The notes beneath the pieces are model-generated. The model was given only the letters and a program-made list of their open reading frames with translations, had not been told where the DNA came from and searched no databases. Shown piece after piece: positions 55,605 through 64,000 of a stretch of 64,000 nt of DNA (position 1 is the first letter of the stretch; each line of letters begins with the position of its first letter). Source of the stretch: Pseudoalteromonas sp. NC201 (lineage in GTDB: Bacteria; Pseudomonadota; Gammaproteobacteria; Enterobacterales; Alteromonadaceae); NCBI RefSeq assembly GCF_002850255.1, contig NZ_CP022522.1:3037125-3101124 (forward strand), given 5' to 3'. A program made the position numbers and the translations under genes.

Positions 55605-55641
55605 TGACCTTATCTGAGTGGGCGTTCTACCCACTCAGATA
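55605..55641 (-). terminator. Hairpin after thrC
   Basis: TATCTGAGTGGG (55611-55622) pairs perfectly with CCCACTCAGATA (55630-55641) over seven bases. A weak T-rich stretch (CAATTTTAAG) follows on the minus strand. It ends the threonine operon; the remaining gap to glyA is A/T-rich with no gene seen. Confidence 0.75.
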
Positions 55642-55652
55642 GGCACTCTGAT

Positions 55653-56936
55653 TTAGTTGAGTTTTGCTAACATTGCTGCCTTCAAAGCATCATAATCTGC
55701 ACTAAGCGGCTCTGCCAAACATGGTTTTTGCAATGCATCGGCCAACGGTTTCGGCATATCAAGCTGCTGATTTAAAACACCTTCTACAGATTCCTTAAAC
55801 TTCGCAGGATGCGCAGTGGCAAGGAAAATTCCGGTTTCATCCGCTTGAGAGTCCAGTGCTAATCCCTCGTAGGCTATCGCAGTGTGCGGCTCAGCCAAGT
55901 AACCTTTATCATGTAATTCTTGCATTACTGTCTGAGTTCGCGCTTCCGTCACCGAACGTGAATAAAAGTCATGTTTGTTAAAATCCCCTCTTTCTAGCAT
56001 GATTTCAACACGAGGCCAGTTATTAGGTTTACTCACGTCCATCGCATTAGAGAGTGACTCCAAAGTGTCGTTTGGTTGCCACTCACCCGAGGCTATGTAA
56101 CGGGGCACAGTATCATTTTGGTTTGTCGTGGCACTTAACTTGGCAATAGGTAATCCAATCGCTGCCGCAATCATTGCTGCACAGACATTACCGAAGTTAC
56201 CACTTGGCACTGAAACATGCACTTTATCACGCTGAGATTTAGGTAATTGTGCTAGCGCTTCAAAGTAATAACACACTTGCGCCACTAAACGGCTGATGTT
56301 GATGGAGTTTGCCGAATTAAGACCAAGCTTTTGCTTTACTTCGTCATCAAGGAATGCTGACTTTACCATCGCTTGGCAGTCATCAAAGCTGCCATCTACA
56401 GCATAACAATGAATGTTTTTCCCAAGTGTTGTAAACAGCTTTTGTTGGGCAAGCGAAATTTTGCCATGAGGATAAAGGATCACAACATCGACATTTTCCT
56501 TTTCGTAAAATGCATGGGCAACGGCGGCGCCCGTGTCACCACTTGTTGCGGTGAGGATAGTCACGCGCTCACCTTGATTAAACATACTAATGCATTCCGC
56601 CATAAAGCGGCCGCCAAAGTCTTTAAACGCCAATGTTGGCCCATGAAAAAGCTCTAAACAATGCTGATTTTTAGCAACTTCGACTAATTTAGCAGGGAAA
56701 TTAAAGGCGCGCTTTACCATCGCATCGAGGGTATCTTGTGGTAGTTCATCACCAATAAGGTGATGTAATACCTTGGCACTACGCTCTGCAAAAGGTAATT
56801 CAAGTAGTGCATCAACATCTGCAATACGCTCAAATGTAGGAGGAAAAAAAACTCCTTGGTTACGACCTAAACCAATTTTTACCGCTTCAACAAATGAAAC
56901 AACCTGCTGCTCGTCTTTTAAATTCACTAATTTCAT
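55653..56936 (-). CDS. thrC: Threonine synthase
   Basis: ThrC converts O-phosphohomoserine to threonine, the last step of the pathway. The 427-residue PLP enzyme has LELFHGPTLAFKDFGGRF with the cofactor lysine, LTATSGDTGAAVAHAF, and SVPSGNFGNVCA. The ATG at 56936 overlaps the thrB stop (TAATG); a frame extended to 56984 is less likely. It closes thrABC. Confidence 0.97.
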   Translation of the reverse strand: MKLVNLKDEQQVVSFVEAVKIGLGRNQGVFFPPTFERIADVDALLELPFAERSAKVLHHLIGDELPQDTLDAMVKRAFNFPAKLVEVAKNQHCLELFHGPTLAFKDFGGRFMAECISMFNQGERVTILTATSGDTGAAVAHAFYEKENVDVVILYPHGKISLAQQKLFTTLGKNIHCYAVDGSFDDCQAMVKSAFLDDEVKQKLGLNSANSINISRLVAQVCYYFEALAQLPKSQRDKVHVSVPSGNFGNVCAAMIAAAIGLPIAKLSATTNQNDTVPRYIASGEWQPNDTLESLSNAMDVSKPNNWPRVEIMLERGDFNKHDFYSRSVTEARTQTVMQELHDKGYLAEPHTAIAYEGLALDSQADETGIFLATAHPAKFKESVEGVLNQQLDMPKPLADALQKPCLAEPLSADYDALKAAMLAKLN

Positions 56937-57874
56937 TACTTTTGATCCTTTAATTCTCTTGTGCCAAGCGCATCTAATCGGCAAATATGGCTAAAACCCG
57001 CTTCGTTAATGTAATTTTGTTGCAACCATTGCTGCACTGCATTTGCCTGTTGCTCAGACTTACAAATAGCAAATAGTGTGGGCCCTGCCCCTGAAATACT
57101 CACCAGCTCGGCACCTAGGGCTGGTAGCGCGTCTTTTGCTTCGTTAAAGCCAGCAATGAGTGGCGCTCTCGCTTCCTCGGCAATGCTGTCTTTCATCATC
57201 GACAGTGCTTTGTCAAATTGACCTGACTGCATCAATAAACAAAAGCCCGACAGTCGCTGGGCAAACTCCACCGTATCATGCAAAGAAAACTGCTGTGGTA
57301 GTGCTTGCCTTGCTTTCGCTGTATTCAAGGCAAAGCCAGGATATGCAATAACATAAAACCAGCTTTCATCATGCGCAACGCTGATTGCTTTACTTGGAAT
57401 GCAGTCTGCTGTCAGTTGTAGCCCACCAAGGTAGCAGGGCGTGATGTTGTCGTAGTGACGACCACCACTGACCTTAGCTTCAAAGTCGGCCATTAATTCA
57501 ATAAGCGCCTCTTGGCTTAATTGCGTATTGGCAAAATCATTGAGTGCAGCAAAAGCGGCAACCACAGAGCAAGCGCTAGAGCCTAGACCTGAACCAACAG
57601 GAAGGCCTTTATACAAGGTCATGGCAACCGCCGGCATGTTGGGTGCCACATGCTGTTTGAAGTGCTGTAAACACTGAAACGCTAAATTGTCTTTAGGATC
57701 AGCGGAGAGCTTTTCAGCATATGGACCAATACAGTTGAACGTATCACGCTCTGCGGCTTCAACGCTGACCTGATCACCCAGTAAACTGCCATCAATAGGC
57801 TGGAGTGCGGCGCCAAGGGCATCAAAGCCAACACAAAAATTACCCATTGACGCTGGTGCATAAAATGTTTTCAT
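56936..57874 (-). CDS. thrB: Homoserine kinase
   Basis: ThrB phosphorylates homoserine. The 312-residue GHMP kinase has the signature GLPVGSGLGSSACSVVAA near residue 89, PASMGNFCVGFDALG at the start, and ISGAGPTLFAI near the C terminus. It lies five bases after thrA and overlaps thrC by one base. Confidence 0.97.
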   Translation of the reverse strand: MKTFYAPASMGNFCVGFDALGAALQPIDGSLLGDQVSVEAAERDTFNCIGPYAEKLSADPKDNLAFQCLQHFKQHVAPNMPAVAMTLYKGLPVGSGLGSSACSVVAAFAALNDFANTQLSQEALIELMADFEAKVSGGRHYDNITPCYLGGLQLTADCIPSKAISVAHDESWFYVIAYPGFALNTAKARQALPQQFSLHDTVEFAQRLSGFCLLMQSGQFDKALSMMKDSIAEEARAPLIAGFNEAKDALPALGAELVSISGAGPTLFAICKSEQQANAVQQWLQQNYINEAGFSHICRLDALGTRELKDQK

Positions 57875-57879
57875 AGCTC

Positions 57880-60294
57880 CTACCTCGACAGCGTTTTTAG
57901 GATATCAGCAAATACGCCTGCAGAGGTTACCTCTGCGCCCGCGCCATAACCTCTGATCACAAAAGGCTTTGGTTGATAATATTGGCTCAAAATAGCCAGT
58001 GCGTTTTCACCGTCACGAATATCGTACAAAGCGTGCTCTTTATCTACCGCTTCAATGCCAACGCGGCATTTACCGTCAACAATTGAACCGACATAGCGTA
58101 GCACTTGGCCTTGTGCTTTGGCCGCCGCAATACGCGCTGCGAAAGCATCATCTAATTGCGGTAATTGCGCCATAAATTCATCAACACTGGCACCCTCAGC
58201 AAACCCTTCAGGTAATACTGATTCAACTTCAATATCACTGAGTTCCAACGGCAGTCCCGATTCACGGGCAATGATAAGCAGCTTACGTGCGACATCCGTA
58301 CCAGATAAGTCATCGCGCGGATCTGGCTCTGTAAAACCGCTTTGTTTGGCTTTCTCTGTCGCTTCCGATAGCGATAAACCATCCGACAATACGCCAAAAA
58401 TATACGATAGCGAGCCAGACAAAATACCACTGAATGAAAGCAATTCATCTCCTGCGCCAAACAGCAATTTAAGGTTGTCTAATACAGGGAGTCCGGCGCC
58501 AACGTTGGTTTCATATAGAAAGTGACGGCGCTTAGCTAGTGCAGCCTGCTGCAGTGACTGATAATACTCATAGCTGCCAGTATTGGCTTTTTTATTAGCC
58601 GCAACGACATGAAAGCCCGCGTTAAGAAAGTCTAAATAGCCATCGGCAACGAATTGAGCCGCACTACAATCGACAATCACAGGGTTAATTAAATGATTTT
58701 GTCTAACAAACTGGCTAACCTGTTGTAAATCAAAGCCCGACTCCGCTTTCTCAAGCGCCAATTCCCAGTTATCAAACGGTACGCCTTCTGGGTCTAAGTA
58801 ACACTTACTTGAGTTTGCAATGCCATAGAGGTTCAAACGGATATTGCGTTTTTCAAGCCATGCTTGCTGCTTATGAAACTGCTTCATTAATTCTTGACCC
58901 ACTAGACCGCAGCCAATCAAGAAAACATCAATGGATGGCACGTGCGTGAAGAAGTTTTCGTGACACACTTTTACTGCATCTTGGCAAAGTTCACCGTCAA
59001 CCACCGCCGAAATAGAACTCTCCGTTGAGTCCTGCGCGATGGCAACAATATTCACCTGAGCCTGTGCAAGTGACGCAAAGAATTTGGCCGCAAGACCTTT
59101 GTGCGCTTTCATGTTGTCGCCAACCAAAGTAACGATAGCAAGGTTACGTTGCACTTCAATTGGGTCGATTAATCCTGCTTGCGTTTCAAGCTCAAATGCC
59201 TGTTCAAGCGCAACCAGCGCAAGTGTTAAGTCTTGCTCATGGACACAGAAACTGATGCTGAATTCACAAGAAGATTGCGTAATAAGTACAATGGATACGT
59301 TATCTGCTGCCAGTGCAGAAAAGACCCGAGCAGCCATGCCAACCTTGCCTTTCATCCCAGGTCCTGCAACGGTCAACATGGCCAGTTTATCAAGACTCGA
59401 AAGCGCTTTTACTGGAGCCTCGCCACCGCCTTGAGCACAAATCAGTGAACCCGGCACTTCTGGGTCATGCGTATTTTTAATTTCACAAGGCACATCTGCT
59501 TTGGCGCAAGGTAAAATGGTTTTTGGGTGCAGCACTTTGGCGCCAAAATAAGATAGCTCCATGGCTTCTTTATAAGATAGCACGTCGACCTTAGTCGCTT
59601 TCTTTATCAGACGAGGATCTGCACTGTAGACGCCATCAACGTCAGTCCAGATTTGACAGATTTCAGCTTCAAGACACGCAGCTGCGACAGCTGCAGAGTA
59701 GTCAGAACCGTTGCGACCAAGCGTTGTCAGCTCGCCCGCTTCATTGCTTCCCGTAAATCCTGCCATGATATAAAAACGCGACGCTTGGGCACGCACTAAC
59801 TCTGCAAAACATACTTTACTTAGCTTAAGGTCAACTTCAGCATCGAGATACCCGCCCTGCGTTTTTACACAAGCGTCAGCACTAAGCGCGACTGAATCTG
59901 ATTGCAGCATGGTGTCCATCAGCGCAACGCTAATGCGTTCGCCAAAACTAATGACATAGGCTCTTGCTTGATCTGGACAATGTCCCAGTAACTTGGCCCC
60001 ATCTAATTTATTCTTAAGTAATTCAAAGTCAGGCCAGCCTACAACACCACCGTACACCGCTTGTACTTCATCGTATAAGCTTTGGCTGCGGGAAGTAAAT
60101 GACTGCCACTGGGAGTCAAACGCTTCTCCTCGTCCAGCCAAATCAGCAAGCTCAACGAGCTGATCTGTCATGCCACCGGGAGCCGACAGCACGATAAGCG
60201 CTTGTTGTTGGCCATGGTCTTTAACTAGCTCGCTGACTCTTTGTAAACAGGCAAAATCTTTGAGGGAAGACCCTCCAAACTTTAGTACTCGCAT
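57880..60294 (-). CDS. thrA: Bifunctional aspartokinase I / homoserine dehydrogenase I
   Basis: ThrA catalyses the first and third steps from aspartate to threonine. The N-terminal kinase begins [13 protein letters not shown] and has [13 protein letters not shown] near residue 200. Two ACT regulatory domains ([30 protein letters not shown]) bind threonine. The dehydrogenase starts near residue 455 ([16 protein letters not shown]) and has [12 protein letters not shown]. The second of two adjacent ATGs (60294) has the better spacing to GAGG and matches the usual start, giving 804 residues. Expression depends on the upstream attenuator. Confidence 0.97.
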   Translation of the reverse strand: MRVLKFGGSSLKDFACLQRVSELVKDHGQQQALIVLSAPGGMTDQLVELADLAGRGEAFDSQWQSFTSRSQSLYDEVQAVYGGVVGWPDFELLKNKLDGAKLLGHCPDQARAYVISFGERISVALMDTMLQSDSVALSADACVKTQGGYLDAEVDLKLSKVCFAELVRAQASRFYIMAGFTGSNEAGELTTLGRNGSDYSAAVAAACLEAEICQIWTDVDGVYSADPRLIKKATKVDVLSYKEAMELSYFGAKVLHPKTILPCAKADVPCEIKNTHDPEVPGSLICAQGGGEAPVKALSSLDKLAMLTVAGPGMKGKVGMAARVFSALAADNVSIVLITQSSCEFSISFCVHEQDLTLALVALEQAFELETQAGLIDPIEVQRNLAIVTLVGDNMKAHKGLAAKFFASLAQAQVNIVAIAQDSTESSISAVVDGELCQDAVKVCHENFFTHVPSIDVFLIGCGLVGQELMKQFHKQQAWLEKRNIRLNLYGIANSSKCYLDPEGVPFDNWELALEKAESGFDLQQVSQFVRQNHLINPVIVDCSAAQFVADGYLDFLNAGFHVVAANKKANTGSYEYYQSLQQAALAKRRHFLYETNVGAGLPVLDNLKLLFGAGDELLSFSGILSGSLSYIFGVLSDGLSLSEATEKAKQSGFTEPDPRDDLSGTDVARKLLIIARESGLPLELSDIEVESVLPEGFAEGASVDEFMAQLPQLDDAFAARIAAAKAQGQVLRYVGSIVDGKCRVGIEAVDKEHALYDIRDGENALAILSQYYQPKPFVIRGYGAGAEVTSAGVFADILKTLSR

Positions 60295-60316
60295 CATTTT
60301 TCCTCATTCCAAAAAC

Positions 60317-60354
60317 AAAAAAGGCCTGTGTTCTTAGTGAACACAGGCCTTTTT
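60317..60354 (-). terminator. thr operon attenuator
   Basis: On the minus strand GAACACAGGCC pairs with GGCCTGTGTTC in reverse order over a five-base loop, followed by six Ts (60322-60317): an 11-pair stem plus flanking A-T pairs. It lies between the leader peptide and thrA and would stop transcription when threonine and isoleucine are plentiful. Confidence 0.95.
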
Positions 60355-60377
60355 CAAACTCGCACTGACCTATGCCA

Positions 60378-60434
60378 CTATCCCGTTAGGATGGTGGTTG
60401 TAATAATGGTCGTAGTGATAATATTCGTTTTCAT
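60378..60434 (-). CDS. thrL: thr operon leader peptide
   Basis: An 18-residue peptide, MKTNIITTTIITTTILTG, starting at ATG 60434-60432 and ending TAG at 60378. Eight of its residues are threonine and five isoleucine, the amino acids whose charged tRNAs are sensed by thr attenuation. When they are scarce the ribosome stalls here and the downstream terminator does not form. It lies about 25 bases before the attenuator stem. Confidence 0.95.
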   Translation of the reverse strand: MKTNIITTTIITTTILTG

Positions 60435-60490
60435 AATTTTAGAGTGCCTGAAGTTTAGCCGCGCTGTCAATACGAAAGAGCAAAATAGAT

Positions 60491-60528
60491 TATGCAAATT
60501 TTTAATAGTGACATTTGTAATTTGCATA
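60491..60528. promoter_or_regulatory. Inverted repeat between the response-regulator gene and thrL
   Basis: TATGCAAATT (60491-60500) and AATTTGCATA (60519-60528) form a perfect 10-base inverted repeat around 18 bases. It lies just downstream of the response-regulator stop and upstream of thrL on the same strand. It could be an operator of the thr promoter or the end structure of the preceding transcript. No clear -35/-10 pair was settled. Confidence 0.4.
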
Positions 60529-60534
60529 GATAAG

Positions 60535-60900
60535 TTATCGGATACCAAACTGGTGCAGTAATCCTAATAACTGCTCTGCTTTAACCGGTTTTTCTAAAAA
60601 CCCTAACGCCCCCAAATTTGCTACTCTTTCTTTCATCTTGGTCTGAACATCTGCCGAAATAACCACCACGAAACATTCAATTCGGTGTGCTTTTATTGCC
60701 TCTAACACAGCAATCCCATCAAGTATTGGCATGGTTAAATCCAAGCACAATAAATCTATTTGCTGGGTTTTCAGTAAATCAATCGCCTGCTGGCCATTCT
60801 GTGCTTGGTGCAAGGTCAGGTCTAATTTGCTTTGTAAGTTTTTAATGACTTGTTTACGGGCGACAGCCGAATCATCGCAAACTAAGACGGAATAACTCAT
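60535..60900 (-). CDS. Single-domain response regulator
   Basis: A 121-residue CheY-like receiver with no output domain. The acidic pair (CDDS, Asp9-Asp10), the phospho-acceptor Asp54 (LDLTMP) and Lys104 (EKPVK) are intact, so it should be phosphorylated. It lies divergent from a histidine kinase with about 200 bases between, suggesting a pair. It may act through protein contact, as CheY does. Its transcript runs towards thrL. Confidence 0.92.
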   Translation of the reverse strand: MSYSVLVCDDSAVARKQVIKNLQSKLDLTLHQAQNGQQAIDLLKTQQIDLLCLDLTMPILDGIAVLEAIKAHRIECFVVVISADVQTKMKERVANLGALGFLEKPVKAEQLLGLLHQFGIR

Positions 60901-61098
60901 AAAGTGGTCAGTCTTGTACTATCGTTAATAAAACGGTCACTGGATATCGCTATCTTATAACACATTAAACTTTCCTAGGTAAGGCGCTAAAAAGCATAAT
61001 TAATGAAGATAATTATTTATTTTTAACCATTTATTGGCTAACTTTAAAAACAGATTATACAAAGGCGATGAACTTACCGTAGGAGCTCAGCTTAATTC

Positions 61099-62859
61099 AT
61101 GCTGCAAAAAAGCCTCTCAAAAAAATTGCTCACCAATGTGCTGTCGGTTTACTTCCTTCTAACCTTTGTCGTCACATGTGGTCAAATCGTTGCCGAATAC
61201 GTCAATACTAAAGACTATATTCGCAATGAACTTACTATGCTGCAAAAAACCTTTAGCCGCAGTTTGACCCGTGCCATATGGGAACTCAATACGAAGCAGA
61301 CCGTTACTACGGCTGAGGGGCTACTTGCGATCCCCATGATCGAAGGAATTATTGTACGAGATGACAGCGGCGAAATTATTTCACAGCTTGGCCGCTCACT
61401 AGATATTCACGAGCTGTATAGCCAACAGCTTGTTCAAGAAGAAGCAATAATCGAAGATACGCCATCCGGTTTGTTTGGTTATACGTTTCCATTGATTTTT
61501 GAATTCTCGGGACGCGCAACACAAGTCGGCGACGTAACATTATTTTCTAGCCGAGAGGTGGTCTTTAGTCGCATCATGATCTCTATCTACTTTTTGATAG
61601 GTAATGCGATGATCAAGACAACATTCTTGATTATTCTATTTTTAATTGCCTTCAGAAAGCTACTTACCGAACCATTAAGCGATCTCACCGAACAAATTGA
61701 AGACTTTGAGGTCGACAACGTTGATGGCCATAAAATAGATATCGGCGCAAAAGAGCGTAATGAACTAAAGATCATGGAAGAGGCATTCAATAAGCTAATT
61801 GATAAGGTCTCTGAATATCGTAAAAAGCTCGATCAAACTCAAAAAGAGCTTTTGATCAGCAATGAAAAACTTGATCAACATAACATTCAGCTGGAACAAG
61901 AAGTCGCACGTAAGACCTCAAACCTGAGCCAAGCGATGATGGATCTTCAGCAACAAAAATATGAATTAGAAAAGCAGAAGTTAACGCTCACAGAAGAGAT
62001 TGATTTAAGAAAACAAACAGAAGAAGAACTATTAACGAAACAAAAAGAACTTGAGAAATACGTAGATGAGCTGAACATGGCACAAGAGCGCTTAGTCGGC
62101 TCTGAAAAAATGGCGGCACTTGGTGGTCTCGTTGCCGGTATTACGCACGATATTAATACCCCCGTTGGTATTGGCGTGACTGCGACGTCGTTCTTACAGG
62201 AGCGTTTAGATCAGCTTGAGGCGGCTTACAACGGAAAAACCTTATCACCAAAAGCGTTAGAAGAATTCATTAGCGAAGCAAAGCAAAGTGCTAGCCTACT
62301 TACAACCAATTTAGACCGCGCATCTGAGCTTGTCGCAAGCTTTAAACAAATTGCAGTCGATCAGGCCAGTGAGGCGGTTCGTACCATTAACCTGAAGCAA
62401 TACCTTGGTGAAGTGATCCGCTCATTACATCCAAAATTGAAGAAAACTCATCATCAAGTGAATATTGAGTGCCCTGAAGACATGACGCTAAATTTACCAG
62501 CTGGGGCAATTAGCCAAATATTCACTAATCTGATCATGAACTCTTTGATCCACGGTTTTGAAAATCAAGACCAAGGACAAATAGATATTAAGATTAAAGA
62601 AGACAATGGTATGGTAAATATCGTCTACAAAGACAACGGCAAGGGCGTAAGTAAAGCCCAACTAGACCGGTTGTTTGACCCCTTCTTTACGACCAAACGC
62701 GATCAAGGTGGCAGTGGGCTCGGTACCCATATTACCTTAAACCTCGTAAAACAAACCTTGAATGGGGATATCGAAGTAAATAGTGAAGAAGGCAAAGGCC
62801 TCACCTACTACATCAGTTTCCCAAAAGACTTACAAAAACCAATGGCGATGTTTAGCTAA
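61099..62859 (+). CDS. Membrane sensor histidine kinase
   Basis: A 586-residue kinase. A first membrane segment (residues about 10-32, LLTNVLSVYFLLTFVVTCGQ) and a second near 165-187 enclose a periplasmic domain. Next comes a long coiled coil (about 230-335). The HisKA-like region has H350 in ITHDINTPVG. The ATPase domain has the N box (IFTNLIMNSLIHGFE), G1 (DNGKGV), F box (FDPFFTTK) and G2 (GGSGLGTH). The kinase lacks a receiver; the divergent response regulator is a likely partner. The stimulus is unknown. Confidence 0.92.
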   Translation: MLQKSLSKKLLTNVLSVYFLLTFVVTCGQIVAEYVNTKDYIRNELTMLQKTFSRSLTRAIWELNTKQTVTTAEGLLAIPMIEGIIVRDDSGEIISQLGRSLDIHELYSQQLVQEEAIIEDTPSGLFGYTFPLIFEFSGRATQVGDVTLFSSREVVFSRIMISIYFLIGNAMIKTTFLIILFLIAFRKLLTEPLSDLTEQIEDFEVDNVDGHKIDIGAKERNELKIMEEAFNKLIDKVSEYRKKLDQTQKELLISNEKLDQHNIQLEQEVARKTSNLSQAMMDLQQQKYELEKQKLTLTEEIDLRKQTEEELLTKQKELEKYVDELNMAQERLVGSEKMAALGGLVAGITHDINTPVGIGVTATSFLQERLDQLEAAYNGKTLSPKALEEFISEAKQSASLLTTNLDRASELVASFKQIAVDQASEAVRTINLKQYLGEVIRSLHPKLKKTHHQVNIECPEDMTLNLPAGAISQIFTNLIMNSLIHGFENQDQGQIDIKIKEDNGMVNIVYKDNGKGVSKAQLDRLFDPFFTTKRDQGGSGLGTHITLNLVKQTLNGDIEVNSEEGKGLTYYISFPKDLQKPMAMFS

Positions 62860-62884
62860 CCAAGTTTAGAGCACAACAACCATC

Positions 62885-62914
62885 CAATACGCCATACTGC
62901 AAAGTGGCGTATTG
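62885..62914. terminator. Stem-loop after the histidine kinase
   Basis: CAATACGCCA (62885-62894) pairs perfectly with TGGCGTATTG (62905-62914) over ten bases. There is no T-run. It probably marks the end of the kinase transcript. Confidence 0.5.
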
Positions 62915-63016
62915 GCGCAAGATATCTCCCCCACCACCAAACATCATCTAGTGGAATACAAGCTGTGACCTTTTTGCTATGATGACCGCAATTTTATTCC
63001 AGACGGGCATATTTCT

Positions 63017-63931
63017 ATGTGGTTCAGTAACTTAATCTGCTACAAATTCAAACAAGATGTAACTTACGCACAAGAAGATTTCGAAAAAGCACTCGAGCAG
63101 GATATTTTTCGTCCTTGTGGTAGCCAAGACATGACCACTTTTGGCTGGACAAAAGCCTTCGGTAAACATGGTCAGATGCTTTCACATTTTTCTCAAGACA
63201 GTATCTTAGTTTGTGCTAAGCGTGAAGAAAAGGTGCTTCCTGCAGCCGTAGTCAATGAAATGGTCGCCGAAAAAATTGAGCAAATAGAGCAACAAGAAAA
63301 TCGTCCAGTAAAGAAAAAAGAAAAAGACGATATCAAGGAAAATATCCTAGCCACTTTATTGCCTCAAGCGTTTAAAAAATCGAGCCTACAATTTGCTTTT
63401 ATCGACCAAAAATCAGGTTGGGTGATTGTAAATAGTGCCAGCTTCAATAAAGCGGAAGAACTACTTGCACTACTGCGTAAGTCTCTGGGCACGCTTCCTG
63501 TTGTACCTGCGTTTGCAAACTATGATTTAGACTTACAGCTAACACACTGGCTCACCGAGTTTAGTGCACCTGAAGGCTTTGCAATAGGCACCGACGCTGA
63601 GTTGCAAGAGCCAGACGACAACGGCGCTCAAGTCAAGTTAAAACAACATGACCTTTCATCAGACGAAATCAAAACGCACCTAGAAAACGGTAAACGTGTG
63701 ACTAAACTCGCGTTAGATTGGCGTGAGCGCGTGAAATTCGTTTTACAAAACGATGGTACATTAAAACGTTTAAGCTATGCAGAAGCACTTAAAGACCAAA
63801 ATGCAGATATCCCAAAAGAAGATCTAGCCGTTAAACTTGATGCTGACTTTATTTTGGTATCGGAAGAAATCAAAGAGTTGTTAGAAGATCTAACCAAAGG
63901 TCTTGGTGACGACGAAGGCCTAGAGTCTTAA
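63017..63931 (+). CDS. rdgC: Recombination-associated protein RdgC
   Basis: RdgC binds DNA as a ring-shaped dimer and limits RecA action. The 304-residue protein matches the family: MWFSNLICYKF at the start, RPCGSQDMTTFGWTKAFG, and the C-terminal LALDWRERVKFVLQNDGTLKRL. It is a single gene following a separate promoter region. Confidence 0.97.
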   Translation: MWFSNLICYKFKQDVTYAQEDFEKALEQDIFRPCGSQDMTTFGWTKAFGKHGQMLSHFSQDSILVCAKREEKVLPAAVVNEMVAEKIEQIEQQENRPVKKKEKDDIKENILATLLPQAFKKSSLQFAFIDQKSGWVIVNSASFNKAEELLALLRKSLGTLPVVPAFANYDLDLQLTHWLTEFSAPEGFAIGTDAELQEPDDNGAQVKLKQHDLSSDEIKTHLENGKRVTKLALDWRERVKFVLQNDGTLKRLSYAEALKDQNADIPKEDLAVKLDADFILVSEEIKELLEDLTKGLGDDEGLES

Positions 63932-63965
63932 TTTTACCATCTATAGTCTGTTGAGCTTTGGGTAC

Positions 63966-64000
63966 GAAAAATTGATAGCGGATATGGCTATCAATTTTTC
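63966..64000 (+). terminator. Terminator after rdgC
   Basis: GAAAAATTGATAGC (63966-63979) pairs perfectly with GCTATCAATTTTTC (63987-64000) over seven bases, with T-rich sequence in the descending stem. The structure runs to the window edge. Confidence 0.85.

Overview
This window looks like the chromosome of a marine gammaproteobacterium of the Alteromonadales, most probably Pseudoalteromonas. The reasons are moderate G+C, a sodium-type flagellar stator pair (pomAB), a long PutA, a RibBX-type riboflavin enzyme, and gene orders shared across gammaproteobacteria (leuS-lptE-holA-nadD-rsfS-rlmH-mrdA-mrdB-rlpA-dacA, ybeD-lipB-lipA, nrdR-ribD-ribE-ribBX-ribH-nusB-thiL-pgpA, xseB-ispA-dxs, thrLABC). 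No tRNA, rRNA, insertion sequence, prophage or CRISPR array was seen.

Layout. 1-4.8 kb: the 3' part of putA (its start lies outside the window), a LysE-family exporter and methylglyoxal synthase. 4.9-7.7 kb: the Hsp70-like yegD and a PAS-GGDEF gene, separated by a triplicated segment that carries decayed ends of both genes. 7.8-14.8 kb: an envelope-stress-like cluster of a Spo0M-like arrestin-fold protein, a lipoprotein, a DUF350 membrane protein, a membrane-embedded spermidine-synthase-like protein, a DUF2170 protein, a PspA/IM30 protein, a DUF4178-like protein and a small protein that reads as a tandem ribbon-helix-helix. A pair of 13-bp palindromes lies ahead of the DUF2170-pspA genes. 14.9-18.4 kb: an FKBP isomerase coupled to a Lon-like protease, and a zinc-ribbon protein. 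18.5-21.9 kb: a TonB-dependent receptor with a PepSY membrane protein, probably for iron-siderophore uptake.

22.1-36.5 kb: the leuS-to-dacA cell-envelope and translation block, two related orphan membrane proteins, then ybeD-lipB-lipA. 36.6-39.8 kb: an orphan TPR membrane protein, a TyrP-type permease and an orphan membrane protein. 39.9-45.0 kb: pomAB, behind a clear sigma-28 promoter, divergent from xseB-ispA-dxs. 45.1-48.2 kb: a large periplasmic-sensor GGDEF protein. 48.2-55.4 kb: the riboflavin, nusB, thiL and pgpA operon and glyA. 55.6-60.4 kb: thrABC behind a complete leader peptide and attenuator. 60.5-64.0 kb: a single-domain response regulator divergent from a histidine kinase, then rdgC.

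The parts most worth a second look are the PspA-aminopropyltransferase cluster with its palindromes and tandem ribbon-helix-helix candidate, the triplicated yegD/GGDEF junction with a chimeric mini-ORF, the orphan membrane pair between dacA and ybeD, and the unusual intergenic hairpins in the rib-nusB-thiL operon. Most of the window is conserved housekeeping sequence.
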